From contig NZ_JARVSD010000013.1 of NCBI RefSeq assembly GCF_030209445.1, positions 62,001 to 126,000 on the forward strand: 64,000 nt of DNA, written 5' to 3'. Below the pieces are notes generated by a model. That model worked only from the letters and a program-made list of their open reading frames with translations, ran no database searches and was not told the DNA's origin. Position numbers and translations under genes: made by a program. Origin of the DNA: Promicromonospora sp. MEB111 (GTDB taxonomy: Bacteria > Actinomycetota > Actinomycetes > Actinomycetales > Cellulomonadaceae). Below, in pieces: positions 1 to 9,500 of the stretch. Position 1 is the first letter of the stretch. Each line of letters starts with the position of its first letter.

Positions 1-342
1 GGCCAGGCAGCCGCCGACGGCGATCTGCATGCCCGGGCGCGTGGCCTTGATGCCCGCGAGCTGGCCGAGGTTCCCGTACAGCTTGTTGGCGGCGTTCTCG
101 CGCACGGCGCACGTGTTGATCACGACGACGTCGGCGGCGTTCGCGGCCTCGTCCTGGCTGGACGCGCGCGTGTAGCCGGCCTGTTCGAGCATGCCGGCCA
201 TGTGCTCGGAGTCGTGCACGTTCATCTGGCACCCGAGCGTGCGGACCAGGTAGGTGCGGGGCTGCTCGGACGCGGCGTCACCGACGGCGGTGTCGGCCGA
301 GGCGGCGTGGAGCGGGGCTGTGGGCAGGGCGGTCGTGGACAT
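1..342 (-). CDS. miaB: tRNA-2-methylthio-N6-dimethylallyladenosine synthase MiaB, N-terminal part
   Basis: This is the first 114 codons of a radical-SAM methylthiotransferase; the rest lies outside the window. MiaB adds a methylthio group to i6A37 of tRNAs that read U-starting codons. The visible part is the UPF0004 (MTTase N) domain, with the three cysteines that ligate the auxiliary 4Fe-4S cluster: Cys38 in LGCQMN, Cys78 in INTCAVRE and Cys112 in GGC. A variable 28-residue leader precedes the domain. The ATG start is supported by a strong TAAAAT -10 box 7 nt upstream, which suggests a leaderless or nearly leaderless mRNA. The gene diverges from gluABCD. The family call is secure; the radical-SAM and TRAM domains cannot be seen here. 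Confidence 0.93.
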   Translation of the reverse strand, partial: MSTTALPTAPLHAASADTAVGDAASEQPRTYLVRTLGCQMNVHDSEHMAGMLEQAGYTRASSQDEAANAADVVVINTCAVRENAANKLYGNLGQLAGIKATRPGMQIAVGGCLA

Positions 343-349
343 CGCCTCG

Positions 350-355
350 ATTTTA
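350..355 (-). promoter_or_regulatory. -10 box of miaB
   Basis: TAAAAT on the minus strand ends 7 nt before the miaB ATG, so transcription would begin at or next to the start codon. No clear -35 element is visible. Confidence 0.5.
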
Positions 356-443
356 CGACCCCTTTCGAGCCGCGCCGAACGGTGAGTTCGGGCGCAATGC
401 GGGCATCTGTTACCGAAACGTTGTGCCGGGATGACCCGTCGAC

Positions 444-473
444 TTGGTCCTTGAAACATCGGATCGTTAGGTT
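444..473 (+). promoter_or_regulatory. predicted promoter of gluABCD
   Basis: TTGGTC (444-449), an 18-nt spacer and TAGGTT (468-473) resemble a housekeeping promoter. The -10 ends 6 nt before the gluA ATG, so a leaderless transcript is likely. The AAGGG directly before the ATG is too close to act as a normal ribosome-binding site. Confidence 0.45.
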
Positions 474-479
474 CAAGGG

Positions 480-1295
480 ATGGACCAGACCACCTCGACC
501 ACCGGCCAACCGGCGGCCGACAGCACCGCGGACGCTCCGTCGTCGGACCGTGCCCTCGGGGCGCCCCTCGTCGAGCTGAAGCGCGTGAACAAGCACTTCG
601 GCGCGCTGCACGTGCTGCAGGACATCGACCTCACCGTCCGCAAGGGCGAGGTGCTGGTCGTGATCGGCCCGTCCGGCTCCGGCAAGTCCACGCTGTGCCG
701 GGCGATCAACCGCCTGGAGACCATCGACGACGGCACCATCACCGTCGACGGCAAGGAGCTGCCCGAGGAGGGCAAGGCCCTGGCGCAGCTGCGTGCCGAG
801 GTCGGCATGGTCTTCCAGTCGTTCAACCTGTTCGCGCACAAGACCGTGCTCGACAACGTCACGCTCGGGCCGCGCAAGGTCCGCGGGCTGTCCAAGAAGG
901 CCGCGGAGGAGCAGGCCCGTGCCCTGCTCGACCGCGTGGGCGTCGGCAACCAGGCGGGCAAGATGCCCGCCCAGCTGTCGGGCGGCCAGCAGCAGCGCGT
1001 CGCGATCGCACGCGCCCTGGCGATGCAGCCGAAGGTGATGCTGTTCGACGAGCCGACCTCGGCCCTCGACCCCGAGATGATCAACGAGGTGCTCGACGCC
1101 ATGGTGGCGCTCGCCCGGGACGGGATGACGATGATCGTCGTCACGCACGAGATGGGCTTCGCCCGCACGGCGGCCGACCGGGTCGTCTTCATGGCGGACG
1201 GCCAGATCGTCGAGGAGGCCGCCCCCGAGGAGTTCTTCACCGCGCCCAAGAGCGAGCGCGCACGGGACTTCCTCTCCAAGATCCTGACCCACTGA
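480..1295 (+). CDS. gluA: glutamate-type amino-acid ABC importer, ATP-binding protein
   Basis: This is the ATPase of a polar amino-acid uptake ABC transporter, bound to the inner face of the membrane. It has Walker A GPSGSGKS near residue 62, the Q-loop in VFQSFNLF, signature LSGGQQQR, Walker [10 protein letters not shown] and the switch His in VVTHEMG. These match the GlnQ/GluA group. The 271-residue protein has a poorly conserved leader of about 28 residues before the domain ([12 protein letters not shown]). It is first of four co-directional genes, ATPase-binding protein-permease-permease, the order of corynebacterial gluABCD. Glutamate as substrate is inferred from this order and from similarity; aspartate or glutamine cannot be excluded. 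Confidence 0.9.
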   Translation: MDQTTSTTGQPAADSTADAPSSDRALGAPLVELKRVNKHFGALHVLQDIDLTVRKGEVLVVIGPSGSGKSTLCRAINRLETIDDGTITVDGKELPEEGKALAQLRAEVGMVFQSFNLFAHKTVLDNVTLGPRKVRGLSKKAAEEQARALLDRVGVGNQAGKMPAQLSGGQQQRVAIARALAMQPKVMLFDEPTSALDPEMINEVLDAMVALARDGMTMIVVTHEMGFARTAADRVVFMADGQIVEEAAPEEFFTAPKSERARDFLSKILTH

Positions 1296-1357
1296 TCTTC
1301 CGACCGATCCCACCCCCTCGGGGCCCCGACCGGGTCCCGGACTACCGAAGGGCAATC

Positions 1358-2212
1358 ATGCGCAAGCACACCATGGGCCTCCTGGCGATGGCGGCTGCCT
1401 CGACACTCGCGCTTTCCGCGTGTGGCGGCGGCGAGGTCGGCGAGCCGACCGGCGGCGACGACACCGCCGCGGGCGGCGGCGACACCATCCGCATCGGTAT
1501 CAAGTACGACCAGCCGGGACTCGGCCTGCAGGAAGGCGACACGTTCACGGGCTTCGACACCGACGTCGCCCGCTACGTCGCCGACAAGCTGGGCTACTCC
1601 GAGGACCAGATCGAGTTCGTCGAGACCATCTCGGCCAACCGCGAGACGGCGCTGCAGAACGGCGACGTCGACATGATCTTCGCGACCTACTCGATCAACG
1701 ACGACCGCAAGGAGCTCATCGACTTCGCGGGCCCGTACTTCGTCGCCGGTCAGGACCTGCTGGTCGCGGCCGACAACACCGACATCACCGGCCCGGAGAC
1801 CCTCGAGGGCAAGAAGCTCTGCTCGGTCACCGGATCGACCTCCGCCGAGAACATCAAGACCCAGTACTCCGAGGGCGTGCAGCTCGTGGAGCGCGGCGGC
1901 TACGCCGAGTGCGCCACCGCTCTCGCGTCGGGCGCCGTCGACGCCGTGACCACGGACGACATCATCCTCGCCGGCCTGGCCGCGACCGAGGAGAACGCCG
2001 GCAAGTTCAAGGTCGTCGGCGCGCCCTTCTCCGAGGAGCGCTACGGCGTCGGCCTCCCGAAGGGCTCCGACCAGTGCGAGGACATCAACGCCGCGATCAC
2101 CGAGATGATCGAGGACGGCACCTGGGACGAGCTGGTGGCCGCCAACACCGAGGGCGCCGACTACACGCCGAACGCGGACCTGAACCCGCCGACGCCGGAC
2201 GCCTGCGCGTGA
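1358..2212 (+). CDS. gluB: glutamate-type ABC importer, substrate-binding lipoprotein
   Basis: This is an extracytoplasmic solute-binding protein of family 3 (SBP_bac_3), 284 residues. The signal peptide is MRKHTMGLLAMAAASTLALS, followed by a lipobox ending at Cys22 (SAC), so the mature protein should be anchored by lipid. The body shows family features: IGIKYDQPGLG, FTGFDTDVARYVADKLG, the ligand-contact region DMIFATYSIND, and a paired cysteine arrangement near the C-terminus. It sits 62 nt after gluA and is followed by a strong intercistronic hairpin before gluC. Such hairpins usually allow the binding protein to be made in excess of the permeases. Confidence 0.92.
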   Translation: MRKHTMGLLAMAAASTLALSACGGGEVGEPTGGDDTAAGGGDTIRIGIKYDQPGLGLQEGDTFTGFDTDVARYVADKLGYSEDQIEFVETISANRETALQNGDVDMIFATYSINDDRKELIDFAGPYFVAGQDLLVAADNTDITGPETLEGKKLCSVTGSTSAENIKTQYSEGVQLVERGGYAECATALASGAVDAVTTDDIILAGLAATEENAGKFKVVGAPFSEERYGVGLPKGSDQCEDINAAITEMIEDGTWDELVAANTEGADYTPNADLNPPTPDACA

Positions 2213-2241
2213 CCCCGCGGTACCCCGCCTGACCACAGTGC

Positions 2242-2291
2242 CTGACGCCGGACCGACTGCCTCCCTCGGGGCGCGGTCGGGCCGGCGTCAG
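2242..2291 (+). terminator. intercistronic hairpin between gluB and gluC
   Basis: CTGACGCCGG (2242-2251) pairs with CCGGCGTCAG (2282-2291), continued inward by CCGAC/GTCGG after one mismatch, around a loop of about 18 nt. It has no U-tract and lies within an operon, so partial termination or protection of the gluAB mRNA 3' end is likelier than full termination. Confidence 0.6.
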
Positions 2292-2353
2292 CCACGTCCG
2301 GCGTCGTCGACAGGTGTCGCACGACGCCCCTGACCTATCCCTGAAAGGTGACC

Positions 2354-3043
2354 GTGGACGACTTCTTCTCCGGGTTCGCCGAGCTCTTCGCTCAGTACGA
2401 CGTCCTGGCTGCGTTCTGGGTCAACATCCAGCTCACGTTCTGGGCCGCGCTGCTGTCCCTGGTCCTCGGTACCGTGCTCGCCCTGATGCGCATCTCCCCG
2501 ATCGCATCGCTCCAGTGGGCAGGCACCGCCTACGTGACGATCTTCCGGAACACACCGCTGACGATCATCCTCACGTTCATGTACCTCGTGGTGTTCTCGC
2601 AGCTCGGGATCACGCTCACCGACGACCTGAACTCCACGTTCTTCTGGTTCGCGGTGATCGGCCTCTCCGTCTACCACGCGGCCTTTGTCTGCGAGGCCAT
2701 CCGATCCGGCGTCAACACGGTCCCGGTGGGACAGGCCGAGGCCGCCCGGGCGATCGGGCTCTCGTTCCTGCCGGCAGCACGCCTGGTGATCCTGCCGCAG
2801 GCGTTCCGCGGTGCCATCGCGCCGCTGGGCAACACGCTCATCGCGCTGCTGAAGAACTCGACCGTCGCCGTGGCGGCCTCGGTCGCCACCGAGACGTCGT
2901 CACTGATGAGGACCATGATCGAGTTCCGGCCCGACCTGATGGTCGCCATCTTCCTGCTCTTCGCCGTCGGCTACGTGATCCTGGTGATCCCGATCGGCCT
3001 GGGCACCACCTGGCTGTCCCAGCGACTGGCGGTGAAGCGATGA
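2354..3043 (+). CDS. gluC: glutamate-type ABC importer, permease subunit 1
   Basis: This is a membrane permease of the HisM/GluC family with about five transmembrane helices. The EAA-type coupling loop, AEAARAIGLS followed by LPQAFR, contacts the ATPase. I chose the GTG at 2354 because the Shine-Dalgarno-like GAAAGGTGA lies 5 nt upstream by its AGG core; a GTG at 2348 sits inside that element. The protein is then 229 residues, normal for the family. It overlaps gluD by an ATGA junction, indicating translational coupling. It should form a heterodimeric channel with GluD. Confidence 0.9.
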   Translation: MDDFFSGFAELFAQYDVLAAFWVNIQLTFWAALLSLVLGTVLALMRISPIASLQWAGTAYVTIFRNTPLTIILTFMYLVVFSQLGITLTDDLNSTFFWFAVIGLSVYHAAFVCEAIRSGVNTVPVGQAEAARAIGLSFLPAARLVILPQAFRGAIAPLGNTLIALLKNSTVAVAASVATETSSLMRTMIEFRPDLMVAIFLLFAVGYVILVIPIGLGTTWLSQRLAVKR

Positions 3044-3954
3044 GCGCCTCCGTCCTGTTCGACGCCCAGGGACCCCGGGGCCGGGCGCTGTCCGTGGCCG
3101 GCAACATCGCGGCGGCCGTGGCGATCGTCGCCGGGCTCGGCTGGGTAGCCGTGGCCCTGTACGACAAGGGCCAGTTCGAGTCGACGCTCTGGGAGAACGC
3201 CGTCTCCGCGGAGGCCTGGCAGTACTACTACCTGCCCGGCCTGCAGAACACCCTGCGCTCGGCAGCGTTCGCCACCGTGGGCGCGGTCCTGTTCGGCCTC
3301 GTCCTCGGCGTCGGCCGGCTGGCGCACAACCGAGTCGTCCGGTGGGTGTCCGGCGTGGTCGTGGAGTTCTTCCGCGCCGTGCCGGTGCTGCTGATGATGA
3401 TCTTCTTCTACATGTTCTTCTCGGCACAGGCGCAGTGGATCGCCGACCGGCCGTTCGCCGCGGTGGTCCTGGCGCTCGTCCTGTACAACGGCTCGGTCAT
3501 CGCGGAGCTGGTCCGGGCCGGGGTCGGGAACCTTCCGAAGGGCCAGGGCGAGGCCGGTCTGGCGATCGGTCTGACGCCCTCGCAGACGCTCCGCTCGATC
3601 CAGCTGCCGCAGGCGCTCGTCGCCATGCTCCCCGCGATGGTCTCGCAGCTCGTCGTGGTGCTCAAGGACTCGGCGCTCGGGCAGATCATCCTGTACTCCG
3701 AGCTGCTCCGGTCCGCGCAGATCCTGTCGTCGAAGGAGCAGAACCCCCTGCAGACGCTGGCCGTGGTGGCGGTCGTGTTCATCGTGATCAACTGGATGCT
3801 GACCACCGTCGCGCACCGTCTCGCGAAGCTGCTCTCCGGTCGTACCGCGGGGTCCACGGCCGAGGGGCCAGGGATCGGCAACCCCACGATCGTGCCTGGC
3901 GGTCCCGTGGGCGGCGGAGCGGGCCCCGGCGCGGGTGCGGGTGCTGCCGTCTAG
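3040..3954 (+). CDS. gluD: glutamate-type ABC importer, permease subunit 2
   Basis: This is the second permease of the importer, 304 residues. It has an N-terminal cytoplasmic stretch, a first membrane helix near residues 18-40, and the permease domain with coupling loop GEAGLAIGLT and LPQALVAML. The start ATG overlaps the gluC stop (ATGA). The C-terminus carries about 40 residues rich in Gly, Pro and Ala with no recognisable fold, which resembles the tail seen in corynebacterial GluD. The gene ends just before a strong bidirectional-type hairpin that separates the operon from convergent recX. Confidence 0.9.
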   Translation: MSASVLFDAQGPRGRALSVAGNIAAAVAIVAGLGWVAVALYDKGQFESTLWENAVSAEAWQYYYLPGLQNTLRSAAFATVGAVLFGLVLGVGRLAHNRVVRWVSGVVVEFFRAVPVLLMMIFFYMFFSAQAQWIADRPFAAVVLALVLYNGSVIAELVRAGVGNLPKGQGEAGLAIGLTPSQTLRSIQLPQALVAMLPAMVSQLVVVLKDSALGQIILYSELLRSAQILSSKEQNPLQTLAVVAVVFIVINWMLTTVAHRLAKLLSGRTAGSTAEGPGIGNPTIVPGGPVGGGAGPGAGAGAAV

Positions 3955-3974
3955 CGCGCTGCCATCCCTCAGGT

Positions 3975-4014
3975 CGCCGGAGGCGCCCCAGCACCTGCTG
4001 GGGCGCCTCCGGCG
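3975..4014. terminator. hairpin terminator between gluD and recX
   Basis: A perfect 18-19 bp stem (3975-3993 with 3996-4014; ends CGCCGGAGG and CCTCCGGCG) lies between convergent gluD and recX. There is no T-run on either side, as is usual for high-GC actinobacterial terminators. It could serve both genes. Confidence 0.7.
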
Positions 4015-4060
4015 TTACCGGCCCGGACGTCGTTGCGGCACCGGACCGGGCATCGCTGCT

Positions 4061-4747
4061 TCAGTCCTCGGCGTAGCCCAGGTCGTCCGTCTCCTCGCCC
4101 TCGGCGGCCAGCGCGTCCCGGACCAGCTCGAAGGCCAGGCCGGGGGCGTAGCCCTTGCGCGCGAGCGAGCCGACGGCACGGCGCACCCGCACCTGCCGGT
4201 CAAGGCCGCGCGTGCGGGTGACGAGCTTGCCGGCGAGCCGCGCGCCCGCCGCCCGCTCGTCGTCCGGGTCGAGCTGGTCGAGAGCCTCGACGGCCGTGTC
4301 CTCGTCGATGCCGCGCCGGCGCAGCTCCGCGGCGATGCCGCGCCGGGCCAGGCCCCGCTCGGCGTGCCGGGTGCGCACGATCGTCTCCGCGTAGGTCGCG
4401 TCGTCCACCAGGCCCACCTCGCCGAACCGGTCGAGCACCTGCACGACGACGTCCTCCGGGTACCCCTTGCGGGCCAGGGACTGCTCGAGCTCACGACGGG
4501 ACTTCTGCGCCGCCGTCAGGATCCGGAGGACCACCTCACGAGCCTTCTCCACGGCGTCGTCCCGGCTGATCTCGCCGGCCTCCAGGCGCTCCGCGACCGT
4601 CTTCCGGGGGGCCCGCTCGCCGCCGCGCCCGGCGTTGCGGCGCCCGCGACCGCCCGCCCGACGGTCGTCCCGGTCACCCTCCGAAAAGGCCGGATGGCCC
4701 CGACGCTTCCCCACGCCGGGACCATCCGCTGGATCACCGTACTGCAC
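4061..4747 (-). CDS. recX: regulatory protein RecX
   Basis: RecX binds RecA filaments and limits recombinase activity. The protein is about 228 residues from the GTG at 4747. The conserved helical repeats begin near residue 75 (LARKGYPEDVVVQVLDRFG, then LARRGIAAELRRRGI, then LARKGYAPGLAFELV). The first 60 residues are rich in Arg, Gly and Asp and not conserved. The start lies 1 nt after the recA stop, so the two genes are almost certainly co-transcribed from the recA SOS promoter. The exact start is uncertain because the ribosome-binding site (GAGAAGG) is 14 nt away. The end is set by the stop just before the shared terminator with gluD. Confidence 0.88.
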   Translation of the reverse strand: MQYGDPADGPGVGKRRGHPAFSEGDRDDRRAGGRGRRNAGRGGERAPRKTVAERLEAGEISRDDAVEKAREVVLRILTAAQKSRRELEQSLARKGYPEDVVVQVLDRFGEVGLVDDATYAETIVRTRHAERGLARRGIAAELRRRGIDEDTAVEALDQLDPDDERAAGARLAGKLVTRTRGLDRQVRVRRAVGSLARKGYAPGLAFELVRDALAAEGEETDDLGYAED

Positions 4748-4748
4748 G

Positions 4749-5969
4749 TCAGAACGGAGCCTTCTCGGCGGCCGCCTCCGCCTTGGCCGCGGTCTTCGAA
4801 GCCGTCGTCTTGACGGCGGTCTTCGCGCGCGTCGCCGTCGTCTTCGTGGCCTTGGCCGTGGTGGTCGTCCGCGAGGACGAGCTGGCCGCCGCGACCGTGC
4901 CCGTGGGCGGGGCGGTCTCGGTCGCCGAGGGGGCGGGAGCACCCGCGGCCGGGTCCGCCGGGGCGTCGACCTTCGGTCCCACGCCCAGCTTCTCCTTGAC
5001 CCGCTTCTCGATGTCGTTGGCGAGGTCGGGGTTGTCGCGCAGGAAGGACCGCGCGTTCTCCTTGCCCTGGCCGAGCTGGTCGCCCTCATAGGTGAACCAC
5101 GAGCCGGACTTGCGCACGAAACCGTGCTCCACGCCCATGTCGATGAGCCCACCCTCGCGGGAGATGCCGTGGCCGTACAGGATGTCGAACTCCGCCTGCT
5201 TGAAGGGCGGCGCCATCTTGTTCTTGACGACCTTCACGCGGGTGCGGTTACCGACCGCGTCCGTACCCTCCTTGAGGGTCTCGATGCGGCGGATGTCGAG
5301 CCGGACCGACGCGTAGAACTTCAGCGCCTTTCCACCGGTGGTGGTCTCGGGCGAGCCGAAGAACACGCCGATCTTCTCGCGCAGCTGGTTGATGAAGATC
5401 GCGGTGGTGCCGGACGCGCTGAGCGCGCCGGTGATCTTGCGCAGGGCCTGCGACATGAGGCGGGCCTGGAGACCCACGTGGCTGTCGCCCATCTCGCCCT
5501 CGATCTCGGCCTTCGGCGTCAGGGCCGCGACGGAGTCGATGACGATGATGTCGAGCGCACCGGAGCGGATCAGCATGTCCGTGATCTCCAGCGCCTGCTC
5601 GCCGGTGTCCGGCTGCGAGACCAGGAGGGCGTCGGTGTCGACACCGAGCTTCTTGGCGTACTCCGGGTCCAGCGCGTGCTCGGCGTCGATGAACGCCGCG
5701 ATGCCGCCCAGTCGCTGGGCGTTGGCCACCGCGTGCAGCGCGATGGTCGTCTTGCCCGAGGACTCGGGGCCGTACACCTCGACGATGCGGCCGCGCGGGA
5801 GGCCGCCGATGCCGAGCGCCACGTCGAGGGCGATCGAACCGGTGGGAACCACCTCGATGGGCGCGCGGGTCTCGTCGCCGAGGCGCATGACCGAGCCCTT
5901 GCCGAAACTACGGTCGATCTGTGCGAGTGCGGCCTCGAGGGCCTTGTCGCGGTCTGCTGGTGCGGGCAT
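4749..5969 (-). CDS. recA: recombinase RecA with a basic, low-complexity C-terminal tail
   Basis: This is the ATP-dependent strand-exchange protein and LexA co-protease. Walker A GPESSGKT is at residues 67-74, and Walker [11 protein letters not shown] near 145. The L1/L2 region and the MAW-type conserved core are present. I took the ATG that gives MPAPADRDK, with GAAGGTGT as ribosome-binding site. At 406 residues it is about 50-60 longer than typical RecA. The excess is a tail after about residue 335, rich in Ala, Thr, Ser and Lys ([16 protein letters not shown] and [20 protein letters not shown]), resembling the basic tails of histone H1-like or HU-fusion proteins. Typical RecA tails are acidic. 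recX follows 1 nt later. Confidence 0.97.
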   Translation of the reverse strand: MPAPADRDKALEAALAQIDRSFGKGSVMRLGDETRAPIEVVPTGSIALDVALGIGGLPRGRIVEVYGPESSGKTTIALHAVANAQRLGGIAAFIDAEHALDPEYAKKLGVDTDALLVSQPDTGEQALEITDMLIRSGALDIIVIDSVAALTPKAEIEGEMGDSHVGLQARLMSQALRKITGALSASGTTAIFINQLREKIGVFFGSPETTTGGKALKFYASVRLDIRRIETLKEGTDAVGNRTRVKVVKNKMAPPFKQAEFDILYGHGISREGGLIDMGVEHGFVRKSGSWFTYEGDQLGQGKENARSFLRDNPDLANDIEKRVKEKLGVGPKVDAPADPAAGAPAPSATETAPPTGTVAAASSSSRTTTTAKATKTTATRAKTAVKTTASKTAAKAEAAAEKAPF

Positions 5970-6124
5970 GTGCAACACCTTCGGTCTCTGGGCGCTCTGT
6001 GCGCCGACATGGATGGCTCGGTACGTCGTTGCCGACCGTACGCGGAGCCACTGACACGGACGCCTGCTCCGGCCGCCGCCTGTGGACGACGTTCCGAAAT
6101 CCGTGCCTGTGGTCAAAGTCTAGC

Positions 6125-6138
6125 CGAACGCGTGTTCG
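6125..6138. promoter_or_regulatory. SOS box (LexA operator) of recA-recX
   Basis: CGAACGCGTGTTCG is a perfect match to the actinobacterial and Gram-positive LexA site CGAAC-N4-GTTCG. It lies about 156 nt upstream of the recA ATG and downstream of DUF3046, so it should repress recA-recX until DNA damage. Confidence 0.9.
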
Positions 6139-6229
6139 AGGCAAGGCAGGACACACCGGTGTGTCGCAGGACATCTCGCCGAGGCGGGCACGGCGGTCGG
6201 AAACGTCGCTCGGCGCGGTCGGGACGCCC

Positions 6230-6466
6230 TCAGCGACGGGGCGGCGGGGCCTGCCGGTACTTGTCGGTGCCCCACCGGTCGGCGTCGGGCACGTCCAGCG
6301 CGTCGCACAGCGCGTGCCACACGTCGCGCGGCTCGTCGCCGTCCGCCAGGGCGACCGCCGGGGTGCGCCCGTCGAGCGCGGGCAGCACCTGCTCGCGCGC
6401 CAGCGCACGTCCGTAGGCGGGGCCGAACACCTCGTCGACCAGCTGCCAGAAGTCCCGTTCACGCAC
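6230..6466 (-). CDS. DUF3046 family protein
   Basis: This 78-residue soluble protein has the DUF3046 pattern: MRERDFWQLVDEVFG at the start, LAREQVLPALDGRTPAVAL in the middle and a tryptophan pair in DVWHALCDALDVP. The family is restricted to actinobacteria and is typically encoded directly upstream of recA, as here. Its function is unknown. A TAGGGT hexamer 6 nt before the GTG suggests a leaderless message, separate from the SOS promoter that lies downstream of this gene. Association with DNA repair is an inference from location only. Confidence 0.85.
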   Translation of the reverse strand: MRERDFWQLVDEVFGPAYGRALAREQVLPALDGRTPAVALADGDEPRDVWHALCDALDVPDADRWGTDKYRQAPPPRR

Positions 6467-6472
6467 CCGTCA

Positions 6473-6478
6473 ACCCTA
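6473..6478 (-). promoter_or_regulatory. -10 box of the DUF3046 gene
   Basis: TAGGGT on the minus strand ends exactly 6 nt before the GTG start, the spacing expected for a leaderless transcript. Confidence 0.45.
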
Positions 6479-6534
6479 CGACGCCCCGGCACCTCCCCCG
6501 GCCCGTGTCAGTGGTCGGGGACAGAATGGGGACC

Positions 6535-9500
6535 ATGCCCTCGCCCGACGACCCGCTCTCCCGGTTCGGCCCGGCCACCCGTACCTGGTTCACGGGTGCG
6601 TTCGCCCAGCCCACCGCCGCCCAGGCCGGCGCGTGGGACGCCGTGGCGCGCGACCAGCACGCCCTCGTGGTCGCGCCGACCGGGTCGGGCAAGACGCTCG
6701 CGGCGTTCCTCTGGTCGATCGACCGGATCATGTCCGCACCGCTGCCCCAGGAGCGGGCGCGCCGCTGCCGCGTGCTGTACGTGTCGCCCCTCAAGGCCCT
6801 GGCCGCGGACGTGCAGCGCAACCTGCGCTCCCCGCTGACGGGCATCCGGCAGGCCGCGGCGCGCGACGGCATCGAGGTGCCCGACGTCACCGTCGGCATG
6901 CGCACGGGTGACACGCCCCCGAGCGAACGGCGCTCGTTCGCCACGCGCCCCCCGGACATCCTGGTCACCACGCCGGAGTCCCTCTTCCTCATCCTCACCT
7001 CGTCGGCCCGCGCCGGGCTCGCGGGCGTCGAGACCGTGGTGCTCGACGAGATCCACGCCGTCGCGGGGACCAAGCGCGGCGCCCACCTGGCCCTGAGCCT
7101 GGAGCGCCTCGACGCCCTGCTCGACCGGCCCGCCCAGCGGATCGGCCTGTCCGCCACGGTGCGCCCGGTCGAGGCCGTCTCCCGGTTCCTCGGCGGCGGC
7201 CGCTCCGACGAGTCGGCGCGCGAGGTCGTCGTCGTGCAGCCTCCGTCGCACAAGGAGTGGGCCATCGACGTCGTCGTGCCCGTCCCGGACCTCGCGGACC
7301 TGGGCAGCGCGCCCAGCGCCGGCGTGCCGGACCCGGGCCGCACCGACGGGGCCGGCCCCGGCACGGGCGACGACGAGATCGACCTCTCGGGCGAGGCGAC
7401 CCAGCCCCTGCGCAGGGCCTCGGTCTGGCCGCACGTCGAGGAGCGCGTGGTCGACCTCGTGGCCGACCACACCTCCACCATCGTCTTCACCAACAACCGG
7501 CGCGGCGCCGAGCGGCTGACCGCGCGGATGAACGAGGTCTGGGCCCAGCGCCAGGGCCTCGACGTCGCCGACCCGGCCGGCACGTGGGCCGCGCTCGTGC
7601 CGGGCCAGTCGGGCACGGCCGCGGGGATCCCCCGGCCCGTGCCCGGGGAGCGCGGCATGCCCGAGGCGGTCCCCGGACAACCGGCCGGACCGGACGGGAC
7701 CGGACGGGCCGAGACGGTGCTCGCGCGCGCCCACCACGGGTCGATGAGCCGGGCGGAACGCACCCGCACCGAGACCGAGCTCAAGGAGGGCCGCCTGCCC
7801 GCCGTGGTCGCGACGTCCTCCCTGGAGCTCGGCATCGACATGGGCGCCGTGGACCTCGTGGTGCAGGTGGGCGCGCCGCCGTCGGTCGCGAGCGGGCTGC
7901 AGCGCATCGGCCGCGCGGGCCACCAGGTGGGCGCGGTCTCCAAGGGCGTGGTGTTCCCGATGTTCCGGGGCGACCTGGTGCCGGCCACCGTCATCGCGCA
8001 GCGCATGCGGACGGGCGCCATCGAGCACATGCACGTGCCGGCCAACCCGCTCGACGTCCTGGCGCAGCAGGTGGTCGCGGCGCTGGCCGTGGACGACTGG
8101 GACGAGGCCGAGCTGCTCGCCCTCGTCCGCCGGGCCGCGCCGTTCGCGCACCTCGGCGACGCCACCTGGCGCGCCGTGCTCGACATGCTCGCCGGGCGTT
8201 ACCCCAGCGAGGACTTCGCCGAGCTGCGGGCCCGCATCACCTGGGACCGCGCCACCGGTTTGCTGCGCGGCAGGCCCGGCGCGCTGGGCCTGGCCGCCAC
8301 GAGCGGCGGCACCATCCCCGACAAGGGCGCCTACGGCGTCTTCCTCGCCACCGACGCGGCGGACGGCGGCGTGCTGGCCGACGGCACCACCGGCGGCGCG
8401 AGCGGCGCCAGGGCCCGCGGGGGCCGGCGCGTCGGCGAGCTCGACGAGGAGATGGTCTACGAGTCCCGGGTGGGCGACACGTTCACGCTGGGGTCGAGCA
8501 CCTGGCGCATCGAGGAGATCACCACCGACCGGGTGCTGGTCACACCGGCGCCCGGCCTGCCGGGTCGCCTCCCCTTCTGGAAGGGCGACGCCCCCGGCCG
8601 CCCGGCCGAGCTCGGGCGCGCGGTCGGCGCGTTCGTCCGCGAGGCCGACGCCGCCCTGGCCGCCGACGTCGACGCCGGGCGCAAGCACCTGCGCGAGGCC
8701 GGGCTCGACGACTGGGCGGCGGACAACCTCGCCGCCTACCTCACCGAGCAGCGGCTGGGCACGGGCCGCGTGCCCGACGACCGGACGGTCGTGGTCGAGC
8801 GGTTCCGGGACGAGCTGGGCGACTGGCGCGTGGTGATCCACTCGCCGCTCGGGGCGCGCGTGCACGCGCCGTGGGCCCTCGTGATCAGCGCGCGGCTGAG
8901 GGCCCGGTTCGGCCTGGACGTCGCCGCCATGCACTCGGACGACGGGATCGTGCTGCGGCTGCCCGACTCGGGCGGCGGCTGGGACGGCGACCCGTGGGAC
9001 GCGGACGACGGCGCGCCGGGCGCCACGACCCTCGACGGGACCGACGCCCAGGCCGGCTACGGGGCACTCGACGGCGAGGCGCACCCGCAGCACGTCCCGG
9101 GCCGGGTCACCCTCGAGGACCTGCTGCTGGACCCGGACGAGGTGCTGGGCGCCGTCCGGGACGAGCTGGGCTCCTCGGTCATGTTCGCCGCGCGGTTCCG
9201 GGAGGCGGCCGCACGCGCCCTCCTGCTGCCGCGACGCCGGCCGGACAAGCGCCAGCCCCTGTGGCAGCAGCGCCAGCGGTCGGCCCAGCTCCTGGAGGTG
9301 GCCAGCCAGTTCCCGGACTTCCCGATCGTGCTGGAGGCCGCCCGCGAGTGCCTCCAGGACGACTTCGACGTGGCAGCCCTGGCCGACCTCATGCGCGAGA
9401 TCGGCCAGGGCGGCGTCCGGGTCGTCGAGGTCACGACCCCCACGCCGTCGCCGTTCGCCCAGTCGCTCCTGTTCGGCTATACGGCGCAGTTCCTGTACGA

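Noticed and set aside
2348-2353. GTG at 2348 as the start of gluC
   Set aside because: It lies inside the ribosome-binding site GAAAGGTGA; the GTG at 2354 has the right spacing.
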